NCBI GenBank assembly: GCA_045546315.1
Contig: JAZQCN010000093.1
Span: forward strand, 1-21,483
DNA length: 21,483 nt
Direction of reading: 5' to 3'
Source of the DNA: RGIG2041 sp045546315
GTDB taxonomy: Bacteria > Bacillota > Clostridia > UBA1381 > UMGS1253
The notes below the pieces were generated by a model. The model made no database searches, was not told the DNA's origin, and saw only the letters and a list, made by a program, of their open reading frames with translations. Shown in pieces: positions 6,893 through 15,515 of this stretch. How positions within the stretch are numbered: position 1 is the first letter of the stretch; each line of letters starts with the position of its first letter. Made by a program: the position numbers and the translations under genes.

Positions 6893-9271
6893 TTATTTTA
6901 ATTCTACAATTGTGACACCGTTTTCACCCTCGCCATACACACCGAGGCGATAGCTTTTCACCAGCTTATGCTTTTTGAGCATTTCAGCGATACCGCTGCG
7001 CAGCACACCTGTACCCTTGCCGTGAATAATGCTGACCTGCCCCAGCCCTGCACTGTAGGCATCGGCAAGATACTTGTCCGCCTCATAGAGCGCATCCTCC
7101 AGCATCTGACCGCGCAAATCTATTTCGCTTTTTACATCCGCTCTGCGCGACACATAGGTGCTCTCCTGCGGTGCTTTCTTGCGCTTTTTCGGTTCCTGCG
7201 GGCGCTCTGCCATGCGCAAATCCGCAAGCTTCACATTCATCTTAAGCGTACCGCACTGCACATACACATTGCCTGCGCTGTCCGGCGCTTTTAACACCTC
7301 GGCGGTCTGCCCGATGGTCACAACCTCGACAAAATCGCCGACGGCAACCGTTTTCGGCGCTTCGGTATGCTTTTTCACCTTTATAACATCGCTGAACGAT
7401 GCGTCGATGGCATCTGCCTTGCCCTTTAAGCGGCGGCGGCTTTCTTCAATTGTACGGTCAGCATCCGCTTTGTGCAAGTTCTTCTTTAATTTGTTTAAGT
7501 CCTTGATTACCGCGGCGCTTTCCTCTCGGGCATCTGCAATGATACGCCTTGCCTCCTGGCGCGCTTCGTCCAATATTTTTTTACGGCGCATATCCAGCTC
7601 GCTTTTTTGCATTTCCACCGTTTTTCTGAGCTTATCAATTTCTGCGCGGATTGCAACGGCGCGGTGTGCCTCCTCCTCTGCGAGACGGCGGCTTTCCTGC
7701 AAGTCGCCGATGACATCCTCAAAACGGACATCCTCATCGCTCATAATCGTTTTTGCGCGCTCGATGATTTCTTTATTAAGTCCGAGGCGCTCAGAGATTG
7801 CAAACGCGTTGGACTTGCCCGGCACGCCGATTAAAAGCTTGTAGGTCGGCTGCAGGGTTTGTACATTAAACTCGCACGATGCGTTGCACACGCCGGGCGT
7901 AGAGAGCGCAAAGATTTTCAGTTCACTGTAGTGTGTGGTTGCAGCAATGCGCGCATCCTTTTGGCGCAGATGCTCTAAAATAGACACCGCCAGCGCCGCA
8001 CCCTCCACAGGGTCTGTTCCTGCACCCAATTCATCAAAAAGCACGAGTGAATTGTAGTCGGCGTTTTCGATAATGCCTGTAATGTTTTTCATATGCGAAG
8101 AAAAGGTCGACAGATTCTGCTCAATGCTCTGCTCGTCACCGATGTCTGCCCAAACGGACGAAAAAACAGCCATTTCGGAATTGTCATTTGCCGGAATGTG
8201 CAAGCCGCTCGCCGCCATAAGTGAAAACAGACCGATGGTTTTGAGCGTAACGGTTTTACCGCCCGTGTTCGGACCGGTGATGACCAGCGTATCAAACTCC
8301 TTGCCGAGGTAAATATCGTTTGCCACAACATTTCTTGCGTTAATGAGCGGATGGCGACCGCGCTTGATAAAAATTTCGCCGCGGTCATTTAATCTCGGCT
8401 CAATACAGCCGTATTTTACGGAAAGCTTGCCCTTGCAGAAGATAAAATCAATCTCACAAAGCGCATTGTAGTTTGCAACAATGGCATCGCCGTATTCGCT
8501 CACCTCTGCGGAAAGCTCTGCCAGAATGCGCTCAATTTCCGCCTGCTCCTGCGCGGCAAGGTCGCGGATTTCGTTGTTTGCATTGACCACGCTCATCGGC
8601 TCGATAAACAATGTCGCGCCCGTCGATGAGGTATCGTGCACCACGCCGGGGATTTCGCTTCGATGCTCTGCCTTCACCGGAATCACATATCTGCCGCCGC
8701 GCATCGTTACAAGCGCATCCTGCAAATATTTCTGATACTTGCCCGAGCGGACAATCCCATCGATTAAGTCTTTAATCTTATCCTGCAGATTGTGCATCTT
8801 GCGGCGGATGGATGAAAGCTGCGCGCTTGCGCCATCCGCAATCGTGTTCTCATCTAAAATGCAAAGCCCGATTTTTTCCTCAAGCGGCTTTACGGTGGTG
8901 AGGCCTGCACCCAAGCCGGATAAAACCGGAAATTCCTCGTCTTCCGCCTGCGACAAATACTGCTTTGTCAGGCGCGCCATGGATAAAAGGCTTGCAATCT
9001 GCAGCAAATCCCTTGCAGAGAGGATGCCGCCAATCATACTGCGGCGCACCGCGCCCGTCACCTGCGGCGCAGACATACTTCTCGGGTGCCCAAAACGCAA
9101 AAGTAGCGCCGTTGCCTCGGTCGTTTCCTTCTGCCAAGCCGTGGCAGTGTCCAGATCCGTTGTCGGCACAAGCGCTAAAATGCGGTCGACAACGGCGGAG
9201 TTTGTCGTAAACTCCGCCATCGTCTTTATAATTTTATCGTATTCTAAAATGCGTAAAGCCTTGTTTTCCAT
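6893..9271 (-). CDS. mutS2: Endonuclease MutS2
   Basis: The 792-residue protein has the MutS2 layout. An N-terminal core and lever (about 1-290) has RGGRYVIPVK and HDTSSTGATLFIEP. The ATPase domain follows, with Walker A GPNTGGKT (333-340), Walker B LVLFDELGAGTDP (about 409-421) and a TTHYSELK switch. A long charged coiled coil (about 510-640), a KOW-like stretch (about 645-695) and a C-terminal Smr nuclease domain (about 715-792) complete it, the last with SEIDLRGQ and HGKGTG. There is no N-terminal mismatch-recognition domain, as expected. Members suppress recombination, and in Bacillus a homologue also acts on collided ribosomes. The start lies 6 nt after the beta-galactosidase stop, with a GGGAGA site inside that gene, so the two are probably co-transcribed. 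I see no terminator after it before the veg promoter. Confidence 0.95.
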   Translation of the reverse strand: MENKALRILEYDKIIKTMAEFTTNSAVVDRILALVPTTDLDTATAWQKETTEATALLLRFGHPRSMSAPQVTGAVRRSMIGGILSARDLLQIASLLSMARLTKQYLSQAEDEEFPVLSGLGAGLTTVKPLEEKIGLCILDENTIADGASAQLSSIRRKMHNLQDKIKDLIDGIVRSGKYQKYLQDALVTMRGGRYVIPVKAEHRSEIPGVVHDTSSTGATLFIEPMSVVNANNEIRDLAAQEQAEIERILAELSAEVSEYGDAIVANYNALCEIDFIFCKGKLSVKYGCIEPRLNDRGEIFIKRGRHPLINARNVVANDIYLGKEFDTLVITGPNTGGKTVTLKTIGLFSLMAASGLHIPANDNSEMAVFSSVWADIGDEQSIEQNLSTFSSHMKNITGIIENADYNSLVLFDELGAGTDPVEGAALAVSILEHLRQKDARIAATTHYSELKIFALSTPGVCNASCEFNVQTLQPTYKLLIGVPGKSNAFAISERLGLNKEIIERAKTIMSDEDVRFEDVIGDLQESRRLAEEEAHRAVAIRAEIDKLRKTVEMQKSELDMRRKKILDEARQEARRIIADAREESAAVIKDLNKLKKNLHKADADRTIEESRRRLKGKADAIDASFSDVIKVKKHTEAPKTVAVGDFVEVVTIGQTAEVLKAPDSAGNVYVQCGTLKMNVKLADLRMAERPQEPKKRKKAPQESTYVSRRADVKSEIDLRGQMLEDALYEADKYLADAYSAGLGQVSIIHGKGTGVLRSGIAEMLKKHKLVKSYRLGVYGEGENGVTIVELK

Positions 9272-9277
9272 CTGAAA

Positions 9278-12268
9278 TTATTTTCTCCCATCAAACGGTC
9301 TGATTGTAAAGCTATACGCGATGTGCTTATCGTCGAAGCGATATTTTTCCATAAGCTCCGGTCCGCAGCTGTTCGAGCCGATGCCGCTGCTCTTAAAGTC
9401 GATATCGATAAAGGTCTGCTCGCTCGCCTCTAAGTCCGCATAGTTCTCTGTGCGCGTCAAATCATAGGCGTGATAGTGCGATGCGCTGCACTCGAACGGT
9501 GTATCACTTTCAATCAGTAAACCGATTTTTTTCTTATTATACACCAAAGCGCGGCAAACTTCAATATGATTTCCGTGTTCTTGCGGTTTTATATACGGTG
9601 TGTACTCATCCGAAACGGTGGTTTCGTACCAGCCGAGGCGGTCTAAACGGTGCATATCCGCATAGCTGTCAAAAGGACCCATACCGTAGTAGGTAAAGCT
9701 TTCGTTGCCCTTCGGCATAATGATTTCAAAGCCGAAGCGCGGCAGCCAGATTGCCTCCGGATGGATATTGCCGTCGAGCGCCGTTTCAATTCTACCATCA
9801 CCGAACACCTTATACACAACCTCGCACTTCATCAGCGGCACGCGCGACGGTGCGGCAAGCGTAAGTGCGGTTGTAATTTCAACATGGTCCTTCTTGGCTT
9901 TTATTTCGCAGCTTCTGCAGTCCGGCTGCACATGCATTAAGCCCCACGCACTGTGGTAATCCTGCTTGATGTGTTCCGACCAGGTATGCTGAATTTTTCG
10001 TTCATTGTCGGTCGGTGCACGCCAGAAGCCCATATCCATCATCGAATCCAAAAGCTCCGTACCCTCGTATTTCATGCTTTCAAAAAAGCCGTAGAACTTG
10101 TTAAACAAATATTCGAAATTTTCACCCTCGATGCGGCAGTACTCTGCATTTTCGCCCATCTTCGGCGCTATGGTTTTTGCATACGAAAGCTTTTCTTTTT
10201 CTACATCCAAAACAAACTGCTTAAAGCTTTCCTCAAAGCCGGCTTCACTCCAAAGCGTTTCTTTATTCAAAATAAAGTATACATTCAGCGCGCAGCCGAG
10301 CTTGCAGCTTTCCGGCAATTCAAAATCAAGATAAAACACCTTACTGTGCTTCGGCTTGATTGCGCCAAGCGCTTTTTCGCCGCTTGCAATCACCTTTTCG
10401 TCGCAGGTCACTTCCCAGCGCATACTGTAATCTGCAAGGGATTTAAAATTATAGCCATTCTTTACGCGCACCTTGCCTTCACCGAGGTAAGCTGCATCAA
10501 TATAAGCATAAACCTGCTTTGCCTCCAAAAGGCCGGTCGACGGCGTTCTGTCCGGGAAAACAAGACCGTCTACGCAGAAGTTATAGTCGTGCGGGAATTC
10601 GCCGCACTGACCGCCGTAGACATAGCGCATATTGCCGTCCTCATCCTCAACGAGCACGCTGTGGTCTGCCCACTCCCAAATACAACCGCCGATTAAGCGC
10701 GGGTACTTATTAAATACCTCCCAATAGTCCGCCAAGTCGCCCGGGCCGTTGCCCATCGCGTGAGAATACTCGCAAAGGAAGAACGGACGCGGGTCTTTTT
10801 TGCTGTTTTTGCCGAGACGCTCCATTTCCTTGACCGGCAGATACATTCTCGAGCAGATGTCCATCGTCATATCGTCATAGGCAAGGCCGGTTGCACGCTC
10901 ATAGTGCACAAGGCGCGTGTTGTCTCTCGCCTTTGCCCAAGCAGCCATATCTATAAAGTTTTTGCCGTAATTTGCCTCGTTACCGAGCGACCAGATGATA
11001 ACGCTCGGGCAGTTTTTGTCGCGCTCGACCATCGATTCGATACGGTCAATGTGCGCGGCATTCCACTGCGGCATATCGCTCGGCCACTTCGGATTAAATG
11101 CATCATAGCCGTAGCCCGGCACATCACAGCAAAAGCCGTGTGTTTCCATATCCGCTTCATCGAGCACATAAAAGCCGTATTCGTCGCAAAGGCGCAAAAA
11201 CTCCGATGCCGGCGGATAGTGCGAGGTACGGATGCAGTTTATGTTGTGCTGCTTCATCAAATCGAGGTCGATTTTTATATCCTCGACAGACATTGTGCGC
11301 CCCGTAAGCGGGTGCGTGTCGTGATGGTTGACACCCTTTAATTTTACAGACTTGCCGTTAATGAGAAGCTCTGCCTTTTTGCCGATTTCCACCTTGCGCA
11401 GACCGAAGAACTGCACAATTTCCTCCTCGCCGCAAGTAAATACGAATTTATACAAATTCGGCTGCTCCGCATTCCAGAGGCTTGCGTTTTCAACGGTAAA
11501 TTCTGCCTTTGTGCCGATTTTCTTTTGTTCATACACCAGTGCGCCGTCCGGCGCATAGACGGAAAGTGCGCTGTCTGCCTTGCCGATGTAGCTTACATCG
11601 ACGCTGACGGTCGCATTTTTATATTCTGCATCCAAATCCGCTTTAATAAAAATATCGTGGATGCGCTTTTTGTCGCGCGCGAGCAGGTATACATCGCGGA
11701 AAATGCCGGAAAAACGGTAGTAATCCTGGTCTTCTAAATAACTGCCGTCGCACCACTTTAACACCTTCACGCAAATGAGGTTTTTGCCCGGCTTTAATGC
11801 CTTGGTAATGTCAATTTCCGCGCGGTTTCTTGAGCCCTGCCAATACGCAAGCTTTTTTCCGTTGACAAACAAATTCGCGCACGAATCCACGCCCTCAAAG
11901 TTGATGCAAACATCCTTGCCGTCCCAGTTTTTCGGCAGCTCGATTTCACGCACATATACGCCCATCGGATTTTCCGACGGCACATACGGCGGGTCTACCG
12001 GATACGGATAGCAAATATTTACATACTGCGCAATATCGTAGCCGTGCATCTGCCAGCAAGACGGCACCTCCAAAATATTCGGCGCTTCACTTGCACTTGC
12101 GCTTTCAATGCCCTGTGGGCAGTCAAAATAGCGGTCGAAGTAATAAAACCCCCACGCGCCGTTTAAATCCATATAATTTTCTTTGTTTTCCGGCTTGTAA
12201 AAGCCTCTGTGCGGCATCGTGCCGACGCGGAAGATTTCCGGATTTTCAAAATATCTGTTCTTTATCAT
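9278..12268 (-). CDS. lacZ: Beta-galactosidase, glycoside hydrolase family 2 (LacZ type)
   Basis: The 996-residue protein shows the full five-domain LacZ plan. A jelly-roll sugar-binding domain (about 30-200) has VPSCWQMHGYD and NPMGVYVREI. It is followed by an Ig-like domain (about 205-295) and a TIM barrel (about 297-580). The barrel carries SLGNEANYG with acid/base Glu431 and FFLCEYSHAMGNG with nucleophile Glu500, as well as KGVNHHDTHP and CIRTSHYPP. The rest is the Ig-like and beta-sandwich small-chain region. There is no signal peptide, so it acts in the cytoplasm on lactose or other beta-galactosides. AAGGGGG precedes the ATG and a promoter lies at 12291-12319. No transporter or regulator gene lies next to it, and mutS2 follows within 6 nt. 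Confidence 0.95.
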   Translation of the reverse strand: MIKNRYFENPEIFRVGTMPHRGFYKPENKENYMDLNGAWGFYYFDRYFDCPQGIESASASEAPNILEVPSCWQMHGYDIAQYVNICYPYPVDPPYVPSENPMGVYVREIELPKNWDGKDVCINFEGVDSCANLFVNGKKLAYWQGSRNRAEIDITKALKPGKNLICVKVLKWCDGSYLEDQDYYRFSGIFRDVYLLARDKKRIHDIFIKADLDAEYKNATVSVDVSYIGKADSALSVYAPDGALVYEQKKIGTKAEFTVENASLWNAEQPNLYKFVFTCGEEEIVQFFGLRKVEIGKKAELLINGKSVKLKGVNHHDTHPLTGRTMSVEDIKIDLDLMKQHNINCIRTSHYPPASEFLRLCDEYGFYVLDEADMETHGFCCDVPGYGYDAFNPKWPSDMPQWNAAHIDRIESMVERDKNCPSVIIWSLGNEANYGKNFIDMAAWAKARDNTRLVHYERATGLAYDDMTMDICSRMYLPVKEMERLGKNSKKDPRPFFLCEYSHAMGNGPGDLADYWEVFNKYPRLIGGCIWEWADHSVLVEDEDGNMRYVYGGQCGEFPHDYNFCVDGLVFPDRTPSTGLLEAKQVYAYIDAAYLGEGKVRVKNGYNFKSLADYSMRWEVTCDEKVIASGEKALGAIKPKHSKVFYLDFELPESCKLGCALNVYFILNKETLWSEAGFEESFKQFVLDVEKEKLSYAKTIAPKMGENAEYCRIEGENFEYLFNKFYGFFESMKYEGTELLDSMMDMGFWRAPTDNERKIQHTWSEHIKQDYHSAWGLMHVQPDCRSCEIKAKKDHVEITTALTLAAPSRVPLMKCEVVYKVFGDGRIETALDGNIHPEAIWLPRFGFEIIMPKGNESFTYYGMGPFDSYADMHRLDRLGWYETTVSDEYTPYIKPQEHGNHIEVCRALVYNKKKIGLLIESDTPFECSASHYHAYDLTRTENYADLEASEQTFIDIDFKSSGIGSNSCGPELMEKYRFDDKHIAYSFTIRPFDGRK

Positions 12269-12290
12269 AGGAATTACCCCCTTCGCCTCT

Positions 12291-12336
12291 ATTGTATAGG
12301 AAAATATTGCAAATGTAAATATGATTATATTGCAAA
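12291..12336 (-). promoter_or_regulatory. Probable lacZ promoter with direct repeats
   Basis: On the minus strand TTTACA (12314-12319) and TACAAT (12291-12296) are separated by 17 nt. The plus-strand sequence ATATTGCAAA occurs at 12304-12313 and again at 12327-12336. The repeats are 23 bp apart on the same face of the helix, one within the promoter spacer and one just upstream of the -35 box. This fits an activator or repressor operator, but the regulator is not in the window. Confidence 0.55.
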
Positions 12337-12365
12337 AATCGAAATATGTTGCTTTTTAACGCAAA

Positions 12366-12512
12366 TAAAAAGGCTCCCCTGTGTAAGGGGAGCTGGCAAA
12401 ACGCAGTTTTGACTGAGGGGTTGTAGTCGCAATGCGACATAGCACTATATAAACAACCCTCCCGTCTTTTGCTTTGCAAAATCCACCCTCCCTTACACAG
12501 GGAGGGCTTTTC
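12366..12512. repeat. MITE-like intergenic repeat with multiple hairpins
   Basis: The two ends form long imperfect inverted repeats (about 12367-12424 against 12453-12511). Each end is itself a hairpin: GCTCCCC-TGTGTAA-GGGGAGC on the left and CCCTCCC-TTACACA-GGGAGGG on the right. Inner mini-hairpins are CAAAAC-GCA-GTTTTG, TTTTGC-TTT-GCAAAA and GTCGC-AAT-GCGAC. No coding capacity is seen. I recall near-identical repeats (beginning GGCTCCCCTGTGTAAGGGGAG) scattered between genes in many gut Clostridia; they look like non-autonomous mobile repeats. It could also terminate lacZ-distal transcripts. Confidence 0.8.
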
Positions 12513-12555
12513 GGTTTGGAATTAGAATGAAATAACCTGCCAAATCAGGAATGCG

Positions 12556-12635
12556 CTTGTAGGGGAACGACCTATGTGTCGCTTGCGTTTGTTCCATGCT
12601 TGCGGCGCGGCACACAGGCACGCGCCCTACGAACA
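12556..12635. repeat. GTAGGGG-type intergenic inverted repeat
   Basis: The left end TTGTAGGGG and right end CCCTACGAA are inverted. The interior continues as imperfect complementary arms (GACCTATGTGTCGC against GCGGCACACAGGC). It belongs to the same loose family as the repeats at 19965-20090 downstream of the isocitrate dehydrogenase gene. It has no coding capacity that I trust. Confidence 0.65.
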
Positions 12636-12656
12636 CGCCGTACAAACATAAAATAT

Positions 12657-12837
12657 CCAAATTAACCTTTTTACAACTGCAAGCAGCGAACAAAACAAAT
12701 TTCCAACCAACATAAAAAGAGATAATTTGGATGCAGTGTTAGGCGCAGGTGCAGACACAATACTCCTGTATGGGTCTGTGCCTGCAACGACGCAATGCGC
12801 CAAATTAGCCTTTTTACAACTGCAATCAGCGAACAAA
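12657..12837. repeat. 38-bp direct repeat around a palindromic block
   Basis: A 38-bp sequence at 12657-12694 recurs at 12800-12837 with two mismatches; its core is CCTTTTTACAACTGCAA. Between them lies an inverted repeat: TAATTTGG (12723-12730) pairs with CCAAATTA (12800-12807), and GCAGGTGCAGAC (12745-12756) pairs with GTCTGTGCCTGC (12774-12785) apart from two positions. The right direct-repeat copy begins inside the palindrome's right arm. This looks like remnants of an inserted repeat or small mobile element. Confidence 0.65.
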
Positions 12838-12849
12838 GCAAAACAAAAA

Positions 12850-12872
12850 AAGAACGCCCGTTGGGCGTTCTT
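12850..12872. terminator. Bidirectional terminator of the SGNH-domain gene
   Basis: A perfect 10-bp stem (AAGAACGCCC, GTT loop, GGGCGTTCTT). On the minus strand it is followed by a T-rich run. It lies 5 nt after the stop of the secreted-protein gene. Confidence 0.9.
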
Positions 12873-12877
12873 TTCTA

Positions 12878-15352
12878 TTATAATTTAACTACATTGGACA
12901 ATATCTGCATCGTAAAGAACGACTGCAGTACAAAGACTTCAAGCTTTGCATCCTTTACGCCGTAGGTGTCGATGGTCTGCGTTGCATCCGCATCAAGTGA
13001 AATCGCCGTCAGCTTCAGGCTTGTGCCCTTTTCGGTGATTTGCTTAAGCACCACATAACCCGAAATTGCCGCGCCGCTCTTGTTTTCTGCAGTTACGCGA
13101 ACGGTAGCATCACCGAGAACAACCGCGTTGACACCGATTTTTGCCTTAGAGGTATCTGCCGCCTTCGGCACATAAATTCTGAAGTGCGATACAACCTCGT
13201 CCGTGATTGCGGAAATGTCCGAGCTGTCCGTTGCAGAAATGTTGAAGCCTCTGTAGTTGTAATCCCCCCACCAAGCTTCATCCACAATCACTCTTGCCGT
13301 CGATACATTGGCAGGTCTTGTCGTATTGGTCGCATCAAGCGCCGTCCAGCCCTCCGGGCGGTATCTGTAGCCTGCATCGACCTCGATAATGGTGCCGACC
13401 GGCAAATCTGCTTTGGTAAAGATTTTAGATGCAACAAACTGATTCGCGTTTGATGCCGTTGTGTTCAACGCGCTGTTGATCTTGGAATTATAGAATGCAC
13501 TGCCTGTCGGCTCGTAGTCAATCAATGTATAATTGTCCAAATCAATTGCCGGCATACCCATCTCATAGGTCGGCGTGTTCACAGCATACGGGTCCTTTGT
13601 ATTCACAGAAGCCGTCACGGCATCCGGCGTTGTAACCGCATTGTTCGCGCTTTCCTTTACGATGCTCAAATGCGAATCGTTAAACACGGTTGCATCGGAA
13701 GCATCATCGTAGTCCGGCGCGAAGGTGTCAATAAAGCCGTTGGACGGGTCACTCTCCCCCTGCGGTCTGTCAATCGCAAGACCGGTCAGCGCCCTGAACC
13801 ATGTCATTGCCGCCGTCGCTCTGCCGAGCACATAGCTTAAGTGTGCGCCGTCGCGGGTAACCGTATCGCCGAGGTAGCTTGTACGCATATTCTGAATTGC
13901 CGTACCGGTCGGGATTTCGCCTGCAATTTCATCGTGCACAAGCACCTTTTCATTCTTTGCAGAAATGATTGCATTGTACATCGTTGTCTGGTTGTTGTTA
14001 TAATGCGCAAAATTGCCGCTGGTGCTGTCTGACTGGTATGCCCAGGTGGTCTGCCAGTACAGCTTTGCTTCCGCATTGGTCTTGTTTTCATTCACCCATT
14101 CGATGAGCTGGGTTAAGTACGGCTCATACGTATCCGCTCTGCCGGAAGAGCCGCTCGCCTGCTGGAGCGTAATGATATCCCAATCCGCATCGGCGATAAT
14201 GGTCGAAAGCTTCTGCGTCGCCGTTGCATTCCATTTTGTGCCCGTCGGCAGATACTTATAATAGGTATAATCCGCAGAATCGTTTGTGATATAACCCATA
14301 TGCTCGGAAAGCGAGCAGCCGCCGTTATAGGCAATGCCCAGGGTTACATTCTGAAGGCCGTAGTCGTCTGCGATATCTTTGAGCCACCACATACCGTCAA
14401 CACTAAAGCTGTTACCGATGGCAAGAATCTTTAAGTCATTATACGAAGAGGTTGTAACCGCATCCGGTGTCTTTACCGCATTTTTCACAGCTTCGTTGAT
14501 GACTTTTCTGTGCATTTCATTAAAGATGGTCGAGTCTGCACTATCTTTAAAATCCGGCACAACCGAGATGTTGTCAATCGGCAAGCCGGTTAAGGCATGA
14601 AACCAAGTAAGACCGACTGCATATCTGCCGAGCACCCAGCCCATATGATAGCCATCGCGTGTAATGGTGTCGCCCAGAAAGCTCGTTCTTAAATTCTGCA
14701 CCGTTGTGCCGGACGGAATAACGCCTGCAAATTCGTCGTGCGCAAGCACCTTTTCGTCCTTTGCGGAAAGAATCGCATTGTACATCGTCATCTGGTCACT
14801 ATTGTAATTTTTTCTGAATGCCGAGCTCGAAAAATCGCTCTGATACGCCCATGTCATATGCCAGTAAAGCTTTGCATCCGGATTGGTTTTATTTTCGTTT
14901 ACCCAGTCAATTAAGTTTGTCAAATACGGCTCGTAGGTATCCTGCATACCGGAAGAACCGCTGCCCTGCTGGAGCGTAATAATATCCCAGTCCTCATCCT
15001 TTAAAATGGATTCTAATGTCTGCCCCGGTGTCGAAACCTTAGCGCCTGCCGAATTCTTTTCATAGCTGTACTCCGTACCGCTCGCTGCCACAGATGTCCA
15101 GTGCATTTCCAGCGTGCAGCCGCCGCGGTATGCATTGCCGATTACGACCTCTTTGATACCTGCATTTCTTGCAATTTGCCAAAGAAACTGGGTCGCATCC
15201 TGCGAAAAGCTGTTGCCGATGGCAAGAATTTTCAGCGATTCCGGTACTTCGACTGCTGCCGTTTCCGTCTCCTGTGCACTCACAAAGCCGACCGCACTTA
15301 CACAAAGCACCACGGAAAGCAAAAGCGCAAGCAAAGCCTTGATCTTTTTCAT
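12878..15352 (-). CDS. Secreted protein with tandem SGNH-like (DUF4886-type) hydrolase domains
   Basis: The 824-residue protein starts with a clear signal peptide (MKKIKALLALLLSVVLCVSA, likely cleavage after VSA at residue 26). Two homologous domains follow (about 38-298 and 306-575), each with LKILAIGNSFS (Ser48 and Ser315), then DWDIITLQQ, DTYEPYLT, WVNENKTN and a late TRDGxH block (Asp233/His236 and Asp501/His504). These are the Ser and Asp-His of SGNH hydrolases. The C-terminal part (about 600-824) is beta-rich, ends without an LPxTG anchor or transmembrane tail, and is unassigned. Likely role: extracellular esterase or deacylase acting on glycans; substrate unknown. GGAGGAAG lies about 7 nt before ATG 15352. 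Its neighbour upstream is a second esterase, transcribed in the same direction. Confidence 0.8.
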   Translation of the reverse strand: MKKIKALLALLLSVVLCVSAVGFVSAQETETAAVEVPESLKILAIGNSFSQDATQFLWQIARNAGIKEVVIGNAYRGGCTLEMHWTSVAASGTEYSYEKNSAGAKVSTPGQTLESILKDEDWDIITLQQGSGSSGMQDTYEPYLTNLIDWVNENKTNPDAKLYWHMTWAYQSDFSSSAFRKNYNSDQMTMYNAILSAKDEKVLAHDEFAGVIPSGTTVQNLRTSFLGDTITRDGYHMGWVLGRYAVGLTWFHALTGLPIDNISVVPDFKDSADSTIFNEMHRKVINEAVKNAVKTPDAVTTSSYNDLKILAIGNSFSVDGMWWLKDIADDYGLQNVTLGIAYNGGCSLSEHMGYITNDSADYTYYKYLPTGTKWNATATQKLSTIIADADWDIITLQQASGSSGRADTYEPYLTQLIEWVNENKTNAEAKLYWQTTWAYQSDSTSGNFAHYNNNQTTMYNAIISAKNEKVLVHDEIAGEIPTGTAIQNMRTSYLGDTVTRDGAHLSYVLGRATAAMTWFRALTGLAIDRPQGESDPSNGFIDTFAPDYDDASDATVFNDSHLSIVKESANNAVTTPDAVTASVNTKDPYAVNTPTYEMGMPAIDLDNYTLIDYEPTGSAFYNSKINSALNTTASNANQFVASKIFTKADLPVGTIIEVDAGYRYRPEGWTALDATNTTRPANVSTARVIVDEAWWGDYNYRGFNISATDSSDISAITDEVVSHFRIYVPKAADTSKAKIGVNAVVLGDATVRVTAENKSGAAISGYVVLKQITEKGTSLKLTAISLDADATQTIDTYGVKDAKLEVFVLQSFFTMQILSNVVKL

Positions 15353-15400
15353 TTTATCTTCCTCCGTTCAATTTTTGCCAAAACAAAATTTTACAAATAT

Positions 15401-15456
15401 ATTGTAGCATAATTACAAAAAGATTACAGCCGCTATCCGAAGCAAAGCGCTTATAA
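15401..15456 (-). promoter_or_regulatory. Possible promoter and cre-like box upstream of the SGNH gene
   Basis: On the minus strand TGC-TACAAT (15401-15409) forms an extended -10 element; the -35 region is poor. About 30 nt further upstream, 15441-15456 contains the AAAGCGCTT core resembling CcpA catabolite-response (cre) sites, though the flanks fit only partly. Carbon-source control would suit a glycan esterase, but this is tentative. Confidence 0.35.
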
Positions 15457-15515
15457 TACAAAAAGATGTTCATTTTGTGCGAATCCGTTTTAGCAAAACC
15501 TCACAAAACGCCCGC

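Noticed and set aside
7158..7844. 228-residue plus-strand frame opposite mutS2
   Set aside because: It is Ser/Arg/Ala-rich low-complexity sequence typical of an antisense shadow of the mutS2 coiled coil.
9953..10696. 247-residue plus-strand frame opposite lacZ
   Set aside because: The opposite strand encodes a complete, motif-confirmed beta-galactosidase; this frame has no start signals or known motif.
12366..12512. CRISPR array
   Set aside because: The repeats are inverted hairpin arms, not regular direct repeats with unique spacers, and no cas gene is present.
12493..12836. Two minus-strand reading frames of 66 and 69 residues with similar starts (MFAxCSCKKxNL)
   Set aside because: Both begin inside the 38-bp direct repeat copies, which explains the similarity; they run through hairpin repeats, have no ribosome site and no protein-like composition.
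12878..15352. Lipoprotein assignment from Cys17 in the signal peptide
   Set aside because: The residue before the Cys is Leu, which does not fit a lipobox; a standard cleavage site after VSA is better.
15060..15412. Plus-strand reading frames opposite the secreted-protein signal region
   Set aside because: They are antisense shadows of the SGNH gene, without ribosome sites or recognisable domains.
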